Shown one piece after another: positions 1-12,945 of a stretch of 64,000 nt of DNA (positions are counted from its first letter, which is position 1; each line of letters starts with the position of its first letter). The position numbers were made by a program, and so were the translations under genes. Below the pieces are notes generated by a model. That model ran no database searches and was not told where the DNA came from. It was given only the letters and a program-made list of their open reading frames with translations. The DNA comes from Combretum micranthum (Eukaryota > Streptophyta > Magnoliopsida > Myrtales > Combretaceae): positions 124,001 through 188,000 of the forward strand of contig JAMXBD010002487.1 in assembly GCA_024138025.1 (NCBI GenBank). The letters are read 5' to 3'.

Positions 1-2035
1 TAAGAGCCTATGAATCACTTAAGTCACTCAAATTAATTCCAAGCACAAGTCCTTTTAAGGATAACATTACACAAGGATCATTAGATACTATGTTACCAAC
101 ATATGCACTCCGTACTTACTAATAACAACAATAACATGCAGCAAGCAATTATTAGGCCCAATAAAATTTAAATTCATTTTATTCTCTATCTAAAGCAAGC
201 ACAAACAATAAGCAAAGTATACACCTACGAAAAACCTCATATTAGTGCCTAATTGAAACTATAAGATTTCAAATTTTTTTTATCGAATCCCATCATACAA
301 TCTTATTGTCTAATAGTTTCCCTCCTCAAAACATCAATGTACAACAAATTTTTCCAAAATTTGATGAACATGCTCATGGTTCTCCAAATCTTCTTTCTTC
401 TTCCAAGACCCATAACATTGTTACCATAATTTTCTTTAAGAAAACATCAAGAGTTTCACTACAAACTTTAGAAATCGACGATTTCGATTCTTGAAACTTT
501 GAAACTTCAAAACCTACTTGCTCTCTACTTCCCAAAATGATAAGAGAGAGAGAGTCACCACTATCTTGATTCGTTGGTTTTGAGTTGAAAAGGAAAAGAA
601 CCTCATGACATAAAGGGAAAGAAAAGGGATTAAGAAGTTACGTATCTCTATTTTAATTTTTTTTACTATACATATAAGCTTGGTTATTTCAAATAGAGTC
701 CTAAAGAAGGTGGTTTTGACTTTGCTCCTCCAACTAGAAAGGGTATGGATCGAGTTTTGACATATGTGAAATAACCTACCCTCTAAAGGTAATGAATTTT
801 TTGAAGAATCTTACAGTTTTAACCAAATCTATGTGTAAACTCAATAAAATCTCACATTTTTTTAACAGAGTTTACCAATTTTTACTCCAATATGCTAAAA
901 TAATAAAATTACAAGCATGCTTAAGCCCATCAACTATTAGGGTGATACATATTTCTTATCGCATTCCAATTTTGTTTTCTCTCTCTTACTCTTCCGCCCT
1001 TTGATTTAACATGTATAGCCTTAATCTAAGTTCAAGTTTTAAATGCAAAGTTTACATGGGAACTTATTTATTTTGTTTATATGATGAAGAATTTAAGATG
1101 AGTTAAAAATTTTAATTTTGTTCAATTCATAACTCTTTTAAAACAATAACAAAAAAGACTTTACTTCACTCTACTTAACCCTCTTTTTGTATGTCATATT
1201 ATAAATTAAAAATGATTATGAAAAGAGAACTTAATTTCTCTATTTTTCTATATTCATTATGCATTTCAAGTGTCCACAATTGTTGTAAACATATCTATAG
1301 TTTTTCAATATAATACTATATGATCATAGAAACTTACATTTCTATGTTTTGGTTCTAATTTGAATTCTATAAACCTTATAATTATTCCACATAAAATCAC
1401 AATTTTGACTACTTTGTTACTAAAGAAATTAAGAAGATTTAATCTTGTTTGTTTGAAGTCATGATAAAACATTTAATGCATCTCAAGGAAATTGATTTAC
1501 ACGTAGATATGATATTGAATTTAAAAGGGAATAATGTTGTTATGTTGCTTGGTCATTGAAGATATACAAATAAAAAAAATTGACACTAGAAGGCTTTAAG
1601 TATGTGGGTATGTCCATCGTGATTCATGAGGCACTTAGAATATGTTGACCACATAGCTAGCATCTATAGGATAAGGAATAGTGTTTCTGCTTCTAGTTCT
1701 TCATCGAAGGGACTCCAAGCCAGTAAACAATCAATTCTTTTCTTTGCTGAAGACTAACCTACTTGTCCTTTTGTGCACTTGATAGTGAAAAAGGTACTAG
1801 ATCATTATGGGGTAGGCCTTCGACATAACTTGGCTTTTTTTTTTTTTTTTCTTGTCAATCATGTAAAGGGCTTTGAAGGCAACCAACAACCACTAGATTA
1901 GACATCAACCAGTTAGGTTTCCAATTAATGTGAGTCAACAACTCCTCCTAAAAGTTGGTTAAAGGGAAGTGTAACCTAAATCCATGCATTTTTGGATATA
2001 CGCAAAATTGGTGCCATACACCAATGAAATGATGG
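1..2035. other. AT-rich non-coding stretch, possible LTR fragment
   Basis: No gene recognised. Positions 1-690 resemble a minus-sense LTR fragment running off the left edge: a purine-rich leader-like tract at 535-640 next to a TATA-like sequence at 668-675. No terminus or target duplication is visible. The rest has only short open frames with no family resemblance and a T-run near 1836-1850. Confidence 0.3.
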
Positions 2036-2180
2036 TTAGGACCAAAATAATGATGTATCTTGATAGGGGTCCTCTTGAAGATTTGGCATGCACAGCTTAT
2101 GCAGATGCTCTTTTAGTATGTCATTGTTATAGCGATAAAGACCTTTCTTTGCACTACTGAGGGAAGGATTGCTAAGAACT
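2036..2180 (-). pseudogene. Unidentified ORF, C-terminal part, cut off by solo LTR
   Basis: Read on the minus strand, this segment continues in frame from 5729-5965 once the solo LTR at 2186-5723 and one copy of its TCACA duplication are removed. The junction codons read D-F-C-E-V-L-S. About 48 further codons stay open, including a P-N-L-Q-E-D-P-Y-Q-D-T segment, before a TAA at 2036-2038. I do not recognise the family; it could be a host gene or a transposon-encoded protein. An upstream in-frame stop makes it a pseudogene. Confidence 0.4.
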
Positions 2181-5100
2181 TCACATGCCAACCCTGAGAA
2201 TTTTTCTCATTTAGTGAACACGAATAAAATAGTAATGTATGATAGATATCAAGTTTTATATGCAACCAAAAACCCTAGTTATGTGATTCTAAATAGTACG
2301 AGCCTATTTTTAGCCTAAAACTCTGAACAAGAGTTTCCCTAGACCCCTAAAGATACCAAAAACAATATTTCATAAACTAAGTTAAAAATCTAGGATATAA
2401 GTAAAAGTAGCCTTAGATTTTAAATACAATAGAAAGCTTATATTTAATAGGCTACAATAGCTAGAAACAATAAAGTAAAACTAAACTGATAAAACAATTA
2501 AATATGCGATATAAGACTAGAAACTGACTCATAACTGAAAATCTAAGCTTCAAATAAAAATTTGGATCTAACTATAATTTTAGTTAGAAAATTTGGAGTC
2601 CAGAGGTATCAGCTTCCTAAATTGACCTATACGACCCTAAAACCTTAATTGCGTAAGATAAAATTTTGAAAATATTTAATCGCTTAAATTTAAATTCAAA
2701 ATTTGACTTTAATCTTAATCTAGGAAATTTTATAGGATCTTTAAAAATATTTTGAGAATAAAACTCTCATAGAACTGATAATACAATACGCGTAGAAGTA
2801 GATTTCTATGAACTAAGTTAGATATTGTAATATAATATCACTTCTTGAAGTAAAAATTGCAATTCACGATGAGAATTGATAACATTTGATAGCCCAATTC
2901 TTCTCTCCATTTCACTGTGTCATGCCAATTTACCAAGAATGGAAACCCCACAAAAAAAACTAGTCCTTTTCATGTTCTTTACAAACCAATACACATAACT
3001 ACATCAAACAAACATCTTTGTCAAATACTTTCCACCATGACCCACATACACCCCCCAAAACAAAGTAAATTCCAAACTCGTTCCATAAATTTTGCACCAA
3101 CCGTAAGCCACAATTTGGATAGGAAAATTTCAAAAGTCTCCTAAGGCATCTTCATTAAGAGAAAATACAAGACAAGGGGTCTGTTTGTTTTAGTTTTTTT
3201 CGGCAGATACAGACACCTTTTCAAACTTTTTGCTAACAAATTATTTATCAAGAAATATATATAGATAAAAAAAAGTTGACAGTTTCATCATCGATCAAAT
3301 AGAACAAATATAGATAAAATTTAGATGCAAAAATCGGATATATTACACATATCATTTTAAAAAAGATACAGATACAGATGAAAAACAGACAATCCAAACA
3401 GACCCAAGGTCTCGGGTTAGTAAATAAAAAGAAGAAAGCCCTTACGTTGTCTTTACCAACAAGGTAATGTCTAGCTAATTATTTTAGATTACTTTCACAA
3501 ATTATAGTGCCTTACAAAGAAAATTTATATATTAGTTGTTAAAATTTAGATTGGGTAGCTATCTTAGAAAATAAAACAAACATTGGTTGCATGTGATAGC
3601 CTTGGTATTTAGTTACTTAAATAAAAATATGTCCAGTAAAGTAATGCTTTAGAAAAATTAAATTAACCTTAGAAAAATTATTCTAAATTTTCGGTTCTTA
3701 TAAGAAATATAGATTCTTCATTATTTAAAATAGTATGGTTTTAGTAGAATATTTTTATAGCCTCATAATAGAAACATAGTCAGTAAGAGCAATAAAATAA
3801 CTAGAAAGTTTAGCTCCATGAAAATAGAAATAATACAAGGAAATATTACTAGTAGTAAATAGTTGTAAAATAAAACCTTAAAAGACACAATAAATTTATA
3901 CTATTAAAAATTTGCTATAAGCAAATAACAAAATAAGTAAAATCACTAAATTCACTTGAATAATTTAGAATAGGTAGTAAATGGTTAAATAAATAGTTAT
4001 AACTAAATTGTAAAGGAAAATATCCTGAAAAACAGATAAGATTGACAAACAAAGTAAATAATAAATAAAAATCTTAGTTAATACTACCAACTGGAAATTT
4101 ACAAACTATATTGAAAAACATATTCTCATAACTCATAAAACATAAATTAAAATAAAAAGGAACAAAATATAATATGTAAAACAAATACTAAATAAAATAA
4201 TGTTATAGTACTTGAAACGAGCTTTCTAATGCCTATTTATGGGTAAATTTCCAAGTTAAAATGAGTATAATGGGCTTAGATAAAGTTCATGTTGTAAAAA
4301 TTGCAGAATAAAGCTATTCGGGCCACTTTTTGGAAGAAAAAGCAGTTTACTCGAATTTTGAAATAAAAGAAAATATAATATATTTTAATACCTTACACTA
4401 TTTCTCTACAAACCAAATTTTGAATTGGAAATGGTAAAACAATTTTAGAATTAAGAAAAACAGATTTTATGACACTTAGATACTCATAGGAAATTATTTA
4501 CGTAATTATATATCTCATTAGAAAATATCTTATTCACCTATTTGGTGAATCATAACCAACTGCAGAATTTCTTGAAACTACTACGATTGATCATCATGAG
4601 CAAGTGAGTAATTCAGATTTATTACATTTGTTGTGTTTGTAAGTTTAGTTACAACAATTATTAGATTCAAATAGCAATTTATGTGTATGTGGGATTGGGA
4701 TACTTGTTGATTGGTTGATGTTACTGTATGAAAATTTCAATAATAAAAGTGACAATATCAATTGTTGGAATTGAATTGACATTGATGTTGAGTGTCTGTA
4801 TACTGCTTGAACACCCAAAATGGAAAAAATGATTGGACTTTAAAAATTAATCGGACATGCACAACACGAATTGCATAAATGCATATAATGTGACAACCTA
4901 CTATGTGTTAATGTTTCGGATCGCTGGTAAGGCCGATATTTCTAGATGATATTTCCTAGTTCTACTGAGATTACCTTTGTTCTAAGGGTTCCACAGAACT
5001 AATTGGAAACCAAAAGACGTCGCCCGTGGTATCACGTGAAATGATTAACACTTGGTGGGTCTCTAGACTTGGATACAGGATGTGAATGCAATGAATCTAT

Positions 5101-5728
5101 CTAAATAAAGTGATAAGATAAAGTTGATCACAATCTCTGTATGTTTAGTTTCTTCTGGGTAGGAAGTCAAGGAAGAGCTATTTTGTTTGGTCCTTCAACA
5201 CCAATGAGAGGGCGTAAATCTACATCCTGTTTGGATTCTAGACTATCCAAACTTGTAACTGAGCATTTGATTGGTCATTGCTGCATATGATTGAATTAAA
5301 TTGTTTGATAACTCGCTTGATGTGTTAATATATCTGATTATTCACTGAGCCGTGGTTATCTCACACCCCTATAACTTTTTCAGGTTTGTACTACGCCCTT
5401 GGTTGGTGTCTTCTAGAAAGTAGCTTGGTAAGTTTGACAATTGAAGGAGGTGTGGTAGCTATAAGGATAATGTACCTAAATGCAGGGCTACTAAATAAAT
5501 AAAGTCTATAAACTATTTTGTATTTGAAATAGTAATGGTGTAATAAACTCTTCTGTATATAGTAAGTAAAGTAGTTTATTTACATTTTTGTTTCTTATAT
5601 ATGTTTATCGTTCTTATCACAACAACTCAAAATATCTTGTTTTTATAAATATTTATGTCACTATCTAAGATATTACTACAGCTCTATATAAGTACTGCTA
5701 TTAGTGTATCTTGGGGCATGACATCACA
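2181..5728 (+). mobile_element. Solo LTR A with perfect 5-bp target duplication
   Basis: The element proper is 2186-5723 (3538 bp). It starts TGCCAACCCTGAG and ends TTGGGGCATGACA. It is flanked by TCACA at 2181-2185 and again at 5724-5728, a perfect 5-bp duplication. The same family recurs at 6252-9759 in the same orientation, with alignable starts. Inside are a donor-like site (GT at 4604, context GAGCAAGTGAGT) and an acceptor-like site (ACTTTTTCAGGT, AG at 5382-5383) after a CACTGAGC block, both shared with the other large LTRs. No gag or pol is present, so it is a solo LTR left by LTR-LTR recombination. The subfamily is inferred as Ty3/gypsy, probably Tekay/Del-like, from LTR size and motifs only. 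Confidence 0.82.
3178..3404. mobile_element. MITE-like element inside solo LTR A
   Basis: The ends are inverted copies of GGTCTGTTTG (3178-3187 and 3395-3404), enclosing 227 bp of AT-rich DNA with subterminal GATACAGA-type motifs near both ends. CAAGG flanks both sides (3173-3177 and 3405-3409), so a target duplication of at least 5 bp is visible. The TIR resembles hAT-type MITEs, but the expected 8-bp duplication is not fully preserved. It has no coding capacity and landed in LTR A after that LTR inserted. Confidence 0.62.
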
Positions 5729-5965
5729 AAAATCACCCATTTCAATATCATCAATGAGGTAAAGATCCCTCGGCAAACTCTTCGTAATGGTGTGGACATC
5801 ACCATTATCATGAAGGGATCTGAAATAATTCTACAACAAAATGTTGTACCAATCAACCTTTTCTACTACCTTCTCTTGGGCAATGGGGGTTAAGGTCAAA
5901 GTCATTTGCAGGGGTTTACCACTCTCTCCATATTCACTTGAAAAATTGCAACTCTTATCAGCCAT
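5729..5965 (-). pseudogene. Unidentified ORF, N-terminal part, disrupted by stop and solo LTR
   Basis: On the minus strand an ATG at 5965-5963 opens 44 codons beginning M-A-D-K-S-C-N-F, stops at TAG (5833-5831), then stays open for a further stretch (N-Y-F-R-S-L-H-D..., ...L-I-D-D-I-E-M-G-D-F) up to the solo LTR. It continues in frame at 2180-2036 across the insertion. The composition is protein-like: charged, soluble and non-repetitive. I do not recognise the family. An upstream stop in the same frame is consistent with the ATG being a real start, but this could equally be a fragment of a mobile-element protein. Confidence 0.42.
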
Positions 5966-6246
5966 ATAAAGATGTTTCTAAGCATATGTAAATTTGTAGA
6001 ATGTACAGAAGAAGGAATAAACAAAAGGAACAAACGACCAAATTGAAACAATAATTTATAAATCCTAAGAGATCCTCAGGCAAAGACACAATAATGAGAA
6101 AAACCACCATCACCTATCCCCAGCAGTTGGATGCATGTATGTTTTGGTATGATGGATAGGAATTAGTAGCATGGAATGATGCTGCTTTTCAGAGTATGGA
6201 AGTGCCAACCATTCATCCCTAATGCTACGACAAGTGGACACACAAG
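5966..6246. other. Spacer between solo LTRs A and B
   Basis: About 280 bp of ordinary AT-rich sequence separates the disrupted ORF from the next solo LTR. No gene or repeat is recognised. Confidence 0.4.
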
Positions 6247-9200
6247 GGCATTGTAAACCCTAAGAATTTTTCATATTAGTAAAATAAATAGAAATACAAA
6301 TATAAAAATAGGAAGTCAATGTAAGACTAAACAAAGACCTTAGAATGAAACTACGGGTAGTATGAATTTGTATATAATTTTAAACTTTGAAACAAAGTTC
6401 CATAGATAGTAATAGATACCAAAGACAAGATTTCTTGGTGGATATAAAAAAATTCAAAAATATAGAAATAATTAAATTAAGAATTCAAATACATTAAAAA
6501 GTAAATAATCAATAAAGCTTATAATTACAAAACGATAATTTAAGAATGAACCGTTAGCGTTATAAATATAATAAGAACAAAAACATATTTATAACTAACA
6601 ATCTATATTTCAAATAAAGGTTTGGATTATCCTATTGTTCTAGTTAGAGAATATAAAACTCTTAGAGACTAAAACCAAAATTGGTCTATTGAGCTATAAA
6701 ACTCTATATCGTAAGATAAAACCCTAAAAATAATTAATCACATAAATTTTAAACTCACACTTGAACTCAATGATAATCTAAAAAATTTGTGGAAGCTTTA
6801 AATAATTTTTTGGAGACAGAACTCCTAAATAACTAATACATTTATACCTATTTAGCTTAATAAACTATTTAAAACTAAGATAATTAATTAACTAAATAAT
6901 ATTTAATAAATAAAATGTACAATTTCGATGCAATTGTGTAGAATATACGGCTGGGGTATCCTTGAATTTGTAGCAGCCGAATTCCTTGAGCAAATTGCTT
7001 AAAATTTTTACATAACAAGTCAAATTGACTAAGTTAGCCAATCAAACCACCTAATTAAAACATCATATTAAATGCTTGAGAGATCAAGCAATGCAAATTG
7101 AGTTTTTAATGGAAAGGCTTACTCATTTTGGCCGAAAATTTGATGTAGCTACTGCTTTCCTTCTTCATATAAAAACAACTCTTGATTAAGTACAAAACAA
7201 AGCTCTTAATGTATCAAAAACAACCAAAAGCAGCAACACAAAACACCCAAACACAAACTTCATTGAACCAATCTTCATCAAGACACAAAACAAGCTTAAG
7301 AAAAAGATCAAGTAAGGTAGTAATTCCATTTTTAGTTAGTATACACATAAAACATTAGCTTAACTAATGTTTTTGTTAATTATGGGATCGAGTCAGACCA
7401 AGGAAAGGGATATAGCATCACCACAACAACTCAAACAAGGTAAAATTTACTCCAAACCCTAGCTATAGTTATTGTATGCATAGAAAATATGAAAAATCAC
7501 GTGTGTAATGATTCTTAGATATTGTAGGTATAGATATATCACGTACAATAGCTAATAATCATGAAAAACATTTAGAAGTAGATTAAACACTAGTAAACAC
7601 ACATATAAAACAATAAAAATGGAGTTTGAACCAAAAAAAAAAAGGAAGAAGATGATGAATAGTCCTTACATCGATCCTACGTCGGCAGCATAAACCACCA
7701 AGGATGGCGGCGTACGAGGATAGGCTGGCAGCCTTCAGGTCAGCCTACATTAGAAAACGTTACATAAAAATTTTATTTCACGTAAAAATGAACGAACATC
7801 GATGGCATAAATTGTCTACACCGGCAGCATATGTAGTAAAGCTGGTAAGCTTTGAGTCAGTGTACAGTGGATGCAAGTTACGTAAAATTTGCATAAAGGC
7901 TGGCAATCTAGGATTCAACGCTGGAGGTGTTGGATGCCGGCGTACTTACAAAATTTTTCCTAGACAAAATTTGATTCGTTCAAAACAGTATAATATATAT
8001 ATATATATATAAAGAAAAAAAAAGAACAAAAGATAAAAACTAATAAATAAATATAAATACTTTAAGATTAGTATGTTTAAATATTTGTTAAGTGTTAAAC
8101 TTTAATAATCTTTAAATAGAAAACACTTTTGTTATATCAAACAAAATATTAGATTATGATAATTATTATATATAGATAAGTATATAAGATGGAAAAGGTA
8201 AATAAGTTCCCATAAATAACAGATAATGATATTAATTGAGATCAAGAGAAACATGATGAAACTAAATGATAGAAAATAAATATTAGTAATCATAAGGTGT
8301 CCAAACTAAGAACAATATAAAAATAGTAATGATGATGTGATGATGATAAAATCCTAAATTATTAAAATATAAACTCTACAATTACCCGATGAAAATAAAA
8401 TATTTTAGATTATTATTTATCAGTAAATAATAACTTAGAAAAGATAATATAGATATAGAAAAGATAAAAATGGGTTTTAGGACACTTAGATAACCAATAG
8501 GATTTATTTATAAATATATATATATATATCTTATTAGTAATTTTTTATTCATTCAACAGGTGATACTAATCATTTAATGGATTTTCCTTAAGATTATTAA
8601 GACTAATCAATATGAGCAGGTGAGTAACTCAGATCTATTACATTGTTTGTGTTTGTAATTAGTGACATATGTAATGTAAAGATAATAATATAATTGATGT
8701 GAAAATCATGATGAGAATGATTTATGTTGTGAATAGGTTGCTTGCAATGCCAACACAAGAAATTGAAAGTGATAATACAACTGTTTGATGTTTTGAGATG
8801 ATATATCGTATGTTTGTGTGGAATGTGTGATCATCATAAGTCTAATTAAGAATTATTGGCATTATAATAAAAATTATCATGCATTACACGAATTGCATTA
8901 TTACATATTTCAAAAGTGTAACAGCCTACTACATATTAATATTTCGGTTTTCTATTAATGATTGGTTTTTCTAAAATTGTTAGTTCTTCCAAGATTGTCT
9001 TTGTTCCGTCGGTTCTATGAGAACTAAGTGGCAATGAAGGGCATCGCTCATGGTATCACTTTAAAATTACTAATACTTAGGGAGTTTCTAAGGATTGATG
9101 TAGGAAATGGTCAGTTAAAATAGTTTTAAGTTAAAATGATAATCTAAAATGAGAAATCGTTGATTTTTCTGTATGATTAGTTTCCCCTGGGCAGATGGGT

Positions 9201-9764
9201 CATTAAGTAATTGTTTTTCAACCCTACTAAGAGAGCGTAAGTCTCTTACCTGTTTGAATTCTAGATCATCCAAGTTTGTATCGATGCATATGTTTGATTG
9301 TTGCATTAAATATGATTTACTAATAAACTTGTTTGATGTGTAATATATTTAGTTATTCACCGAGCTTGTGGTTTCGCTCATATTCTTAAAGACCTTTCAA
9401 ATTGATACTATAGCCCTGGCTTATTTCTTCTAGGAGTATGACTCCGGTAAGAATTTAGAAGCTAAAAAAATATGGGATATTTGGGTTAAGTTGTTTATTT
9501 TTATTTCCTAGTTATAAATTAGATATTAGATTATGTATTTGGAGACTAATATAATAGGAATATGTTCTATAATATTATATTATCCAAGATTTGTGTTGTC
9601 AGTTATTTTTCTAATTTATGACTTACATGTATTTATCATTCTTATCGATACATCTAAAAGATTTTGTTGTTTGAAAATATGTTACCCCTGAAGTGTAATT
9701 GGTAATAGTATACATGTGTGGATTGTATACTACTATTATGGTACCTTTGAGGTGTGACAGGTAT
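6247..9764 (+). mobile_element. Solo LTR B, same family as A
   Basis: The element proper is 6252-9759 (3508 bp), from TGTAAACCCTAAG to ACCTTTGAGGTGTGACA. The flanks GGCAT (6247-6251) and GGTAT (9760-9764) differ by one C/T transition, a slightly decayed 5-bp duplication. It is in tandem with and alignable to solo LTR A. It shows a TATA-like box (ATATAAAAA, about 7168-7176), a leader donor-like AAGTAAGGTAG near 7311, a GC-richer block at 7670-7945 and a second donor-like GAGCAGGTGAGT (GT at 8621-8622). The short open frame over the GC-richer block (7704-8012) shows no protein family and is not called as a gene. Confidence 0.78.
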
Positions 9765-10773
9765 GCTTACTAGAATTCAAAAAATGGTGGCATACCCAGC
9801 ACGATTTAACACAACATATAACTTAGCTATCTATTTAACTTGCTAATGCTAAGCCTAGCTCGAATTCATCATCGACTTGGACAAACTAACGAGTCAATTT
9901 TGCTTAGCCACTCTAAAATGAGAAATGGCACCTATGTTCCTCAATGGATAATTTGTACAAAAATCCTCTAAAGTCTTAACTCGCTTTAGTTAACCTGTTC
10001 ACTTGACTTACTCCCCTTACCAGCTCTTGGATAGAGGGTATTGCGTGTAAGAGTGGGGAAGAAGCCGAGGGGTGGGGGGTGGTGTTTGCTAATGTTGATG
10101 GCCTAATATAGACCACAAGTCTTCTAAGTCAAGTTCAAGCCATTAGCTGATCTGCTTGACCCATTAGGCTAAAATCCAGTCTACACCAGTAATAACCTAT
10201 GTACTCACCACTTATTCCTAAATCTACAAGCTTGCTGACTTAGGTATCGGAGCGACTGTACTACGCCCAACCTTGATATGCCACTAATTATGTTATATTT
10301 TATAGGTCCACAATCTATTGAAGTCCAATCCATATTCTCTATATATAGTCTCTACTGGATTAGATCTGCAGACAACAATTTATCCGAAAGCACATCACCG
10401 GCTTTGAACTAACAACATGCTTCATTGCTAATAAACCTGTGAATAAAGTCTAATAACAATCTATTGTAGCATGCAAGCCGATGCAGAAAGGCCAAGAGCG
10501 GTAGGATTCCAAGCTTATAAAATCAGGTCTTTTTATGATATCCCAAAAATATATAATCCCGACGTGCAAAATTAAAGTTGAAAAAGAAAAAAAATGGATC
10601 CCATAAATTCTTCCACTAGCCCAAGGATCAATTTATAACACATAATTGGGCCAAGCCTAATCTCAAGTAAGCCTTTTACAATATTTGATAATGTGGAGCC
10701 ACTAAAATAACAATAAGAGAGGGGTGAAAGTGGAAGTGTATTTGTTTTCTACGGATTCGTAAAACCGAGTGAA
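9765..10773. other. Intergenic region upstream of COX6A
   Basis: No coding region or transposon end is recognised in this kilobase, which precedes the cytochrome oxidase gene. Short stretches with GAGTCAATTT- and CTAGCTCGAATT-like words may be old TE debris. The promoter of the downstream gene must lie at its right end, but I see no convincing TATA box in the last 100 bp. Confidence 0.4.
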
Positions 10774-12945
10774 ATGGCGATGGCTATGGTCCGGTCTGCA
10801 CTCATGCGCGCCGCCGTTCGCGGTGGCTCTCGATCCTCCTCCGCTGGCCCTAAACGAAACTTCTCTTCCTCCGCTGGCCACGACGACGCCCGTATATATG
10901 CTCTCTCCCTCTTTCTCTCTCATATTCATGTATCTATTGGGTTGGATGTATATATCGATCTGCCGATTTCTTAAAGCTTCTGTCTTTCGTGTTGTAGTTG
11001 GGGTTTCGTTTGTTTTGAAGGATTGAATTGTGATTTGATTCCCATTTCTAGATTTGTTGACTTTAGGGCTTGGTTTGGATTTCACGGATTGTAGGCATAT
11101 TACTAGGTATTAAGCAAAAATTCATAGATTGAGTATCTTAATTTGGAATTTATTCATTTTTCTTTTTTTCATAATGATTTTATGTCTAATTTTATTTTAT
11201 TTTATTTTTGTTTAATTAACATGATAGTTTGTTTAGATGTGGAATAGGATAGGAAAACTAATCATAATGATGTGGATAATTGTGAAGTTTTGGTTTATGG
11301 CTTGGTTAAAGCTGTTATTTTTTTGGTTTAAAAATTTACGTTTTAACGGTAATGACCAACAAAAAAAAGAAAAAATAGTATAAAAAGTGTTGGGAGTGCT
11401 TACAAATCTTAACTTGTACTAAACTTCAATTCGGGTGTGTACCGTGATCATTTTATTTGGAGGAAGCTGAAGAATGTCGTCTAGGAGAACATTGTAAGGG
11501 ATAATTTTGAAAGAGAAAATGATATCTTTGGCTCTTTTCTGTTTTAGAACATGAAAAGATATAGAATATGTTAACTTAATGTCTATGGTTTCTACTCTGC
11601 CCAGCATATCATCAGACGGATGGCTGAATATATATTTTTTCGTTGAATTCTTATGTTTTTGTAATCTTTGTTTTGTGAAGACGAAACGGCAAAGTGGGAG
11701 AAAATAACATACTTGGGCATAGCAACATGCACTATTTTGTCAATTTACAATCTTTCCAAAGGCCATCCTCACCATGAAGAGCCTCCTGTAAGTTCTCTTT
11801 GTGTTCCCAGAAATCCGGATGAGATTTATCGTTTGATCATCTTTCCACGGATACTTTTGTTCCATCTGGGTATTCATCGCTTGTTATCTCTTACATGATA
11901 AATTTTTTTGACCTCTTCCTTTCTTTTTCTACTTTTTTTTTTCCCCTGCAGGCGTACTCCTATTTGCACATCAGGAACAAAGAATTCCCATGGGGTATAA
12001 TTATCCTTTATTCTGTTGCTAAATGTCTTCTTTTTCGTTGTTGCATTTTGTTTGGGATGCAATGAGATGTTGTATTGTGAGTTTTATGCATATGCAATAC
12101 CAAGCTTTATCCTATAAAATGTCTGTGTTAGTGATACATTCTTGCAGTTTGCTCATGCATGCTTGTCTAATCATAACCGGGCTGGAGTTATGTGGATGAC
12201 ATCATATAAGTGCTATAGATATGTCTCTATCATTTATGATAGAGAATATTCATATGTACCGTCGATGCATATGACTGGGAGAATGTACCTCCACTGTTTA
12301 AGCATTCAGTGCTTTTCTTGAGCTGGTAGGTTTCTTACTATTGACACACTAATGAAACCAAATACCCACTCGAAAAGGGGGGAAAAGATTGGTGGGCATC
12401 CAACAAAGCTTGTGCTATAAATTTTTTTCTAGGATAAAATTAAGCTGATTATCACTTTGTAATTTTGATATGATGAGCATCACTGCATATTATATGAGTT
12501 GCCTACTATGTGATAAAGTTGGCTTTTCTTCAAGAACCTGATGGACATAGACACATACATAATCTTGGTTAATTGATTCTATGGAATATTTTTTGTTATT
12601 CTTGTTCAGTTTGCTTTGTTTGGTATGGAGCTTGCCTTTGTTTGAGCCCTGCCTCAATAATGCAGTTGGTAGTGTTTGAAGATCTATTGAAATGAAGGAA
12701 TGCTGTGTTAAATGTTTATATTTTACAAATTGATGGAATATATCAAATAATCATAGAAATTGTCTGAGCTTGATTATGTTATACTGGTTTCAGTTTTATA
12801 CATTCATGATCAATGGTGTTAGGTTTTCTACTGATAGGCTTTCTGGTGCCTTATGAAGCAAATTTGCTAAAATATGATGATTAATTATATGTTTTTATTT
12901 TTCTTTCCAGGTCCAGATGGTCTTTTTGAAAATAAGCACCACTAA
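10774..12945 (+). CDS. COX6A: Cytochrome c oxidase subunit VIa, mitochondrial (4 exons)
   Basis: Small nuclear-encoded subunit of respiratory complex IV in the inner mitochondrial membrane. Coding exons are 10774-10891, 11681-11787, 11952-11994 and 12911-12945; the introns are GT-AG in phases 1, 0 and 1. They join to exactly 101 codons including TAA (100 aa), close to the usual plant length of about 100. Residues 1-30 are rich in Arg, Ser and Ala with few acidic residues, as in a mitochondrial presequence, and lead into N-F-S-S-S-A-G-H-D-D-A. A single membrane segment lies at about 48-64, preceded by the family motif A-K-W-E-K-I-T-Y-L-G. The hallmark block R-N-K-E-F-P-W-G-P-D-G-L-F-E (83-96) spans the exon 3/4 junction. 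The start is the first ATG of the frame; a second Met at codon 3 is possible. All sites are intact, so the gene looks functional. It sits in a TE-poor island next to the acidic-protein gene, which converges on it from the other strand. Confidence 0.95.

Noticed and set aside
7704..8012. 102-codon frame in LTR B
   Set aside because: Falls in the GC-richer block of an LTR, has no domain, and ends in a TA microsatellite.
10702..11085. 127-codon minus-strand frame over COX6A exon 1
   Set aside because: Antisense shadow of the well-supported COX6A first exon and intron.
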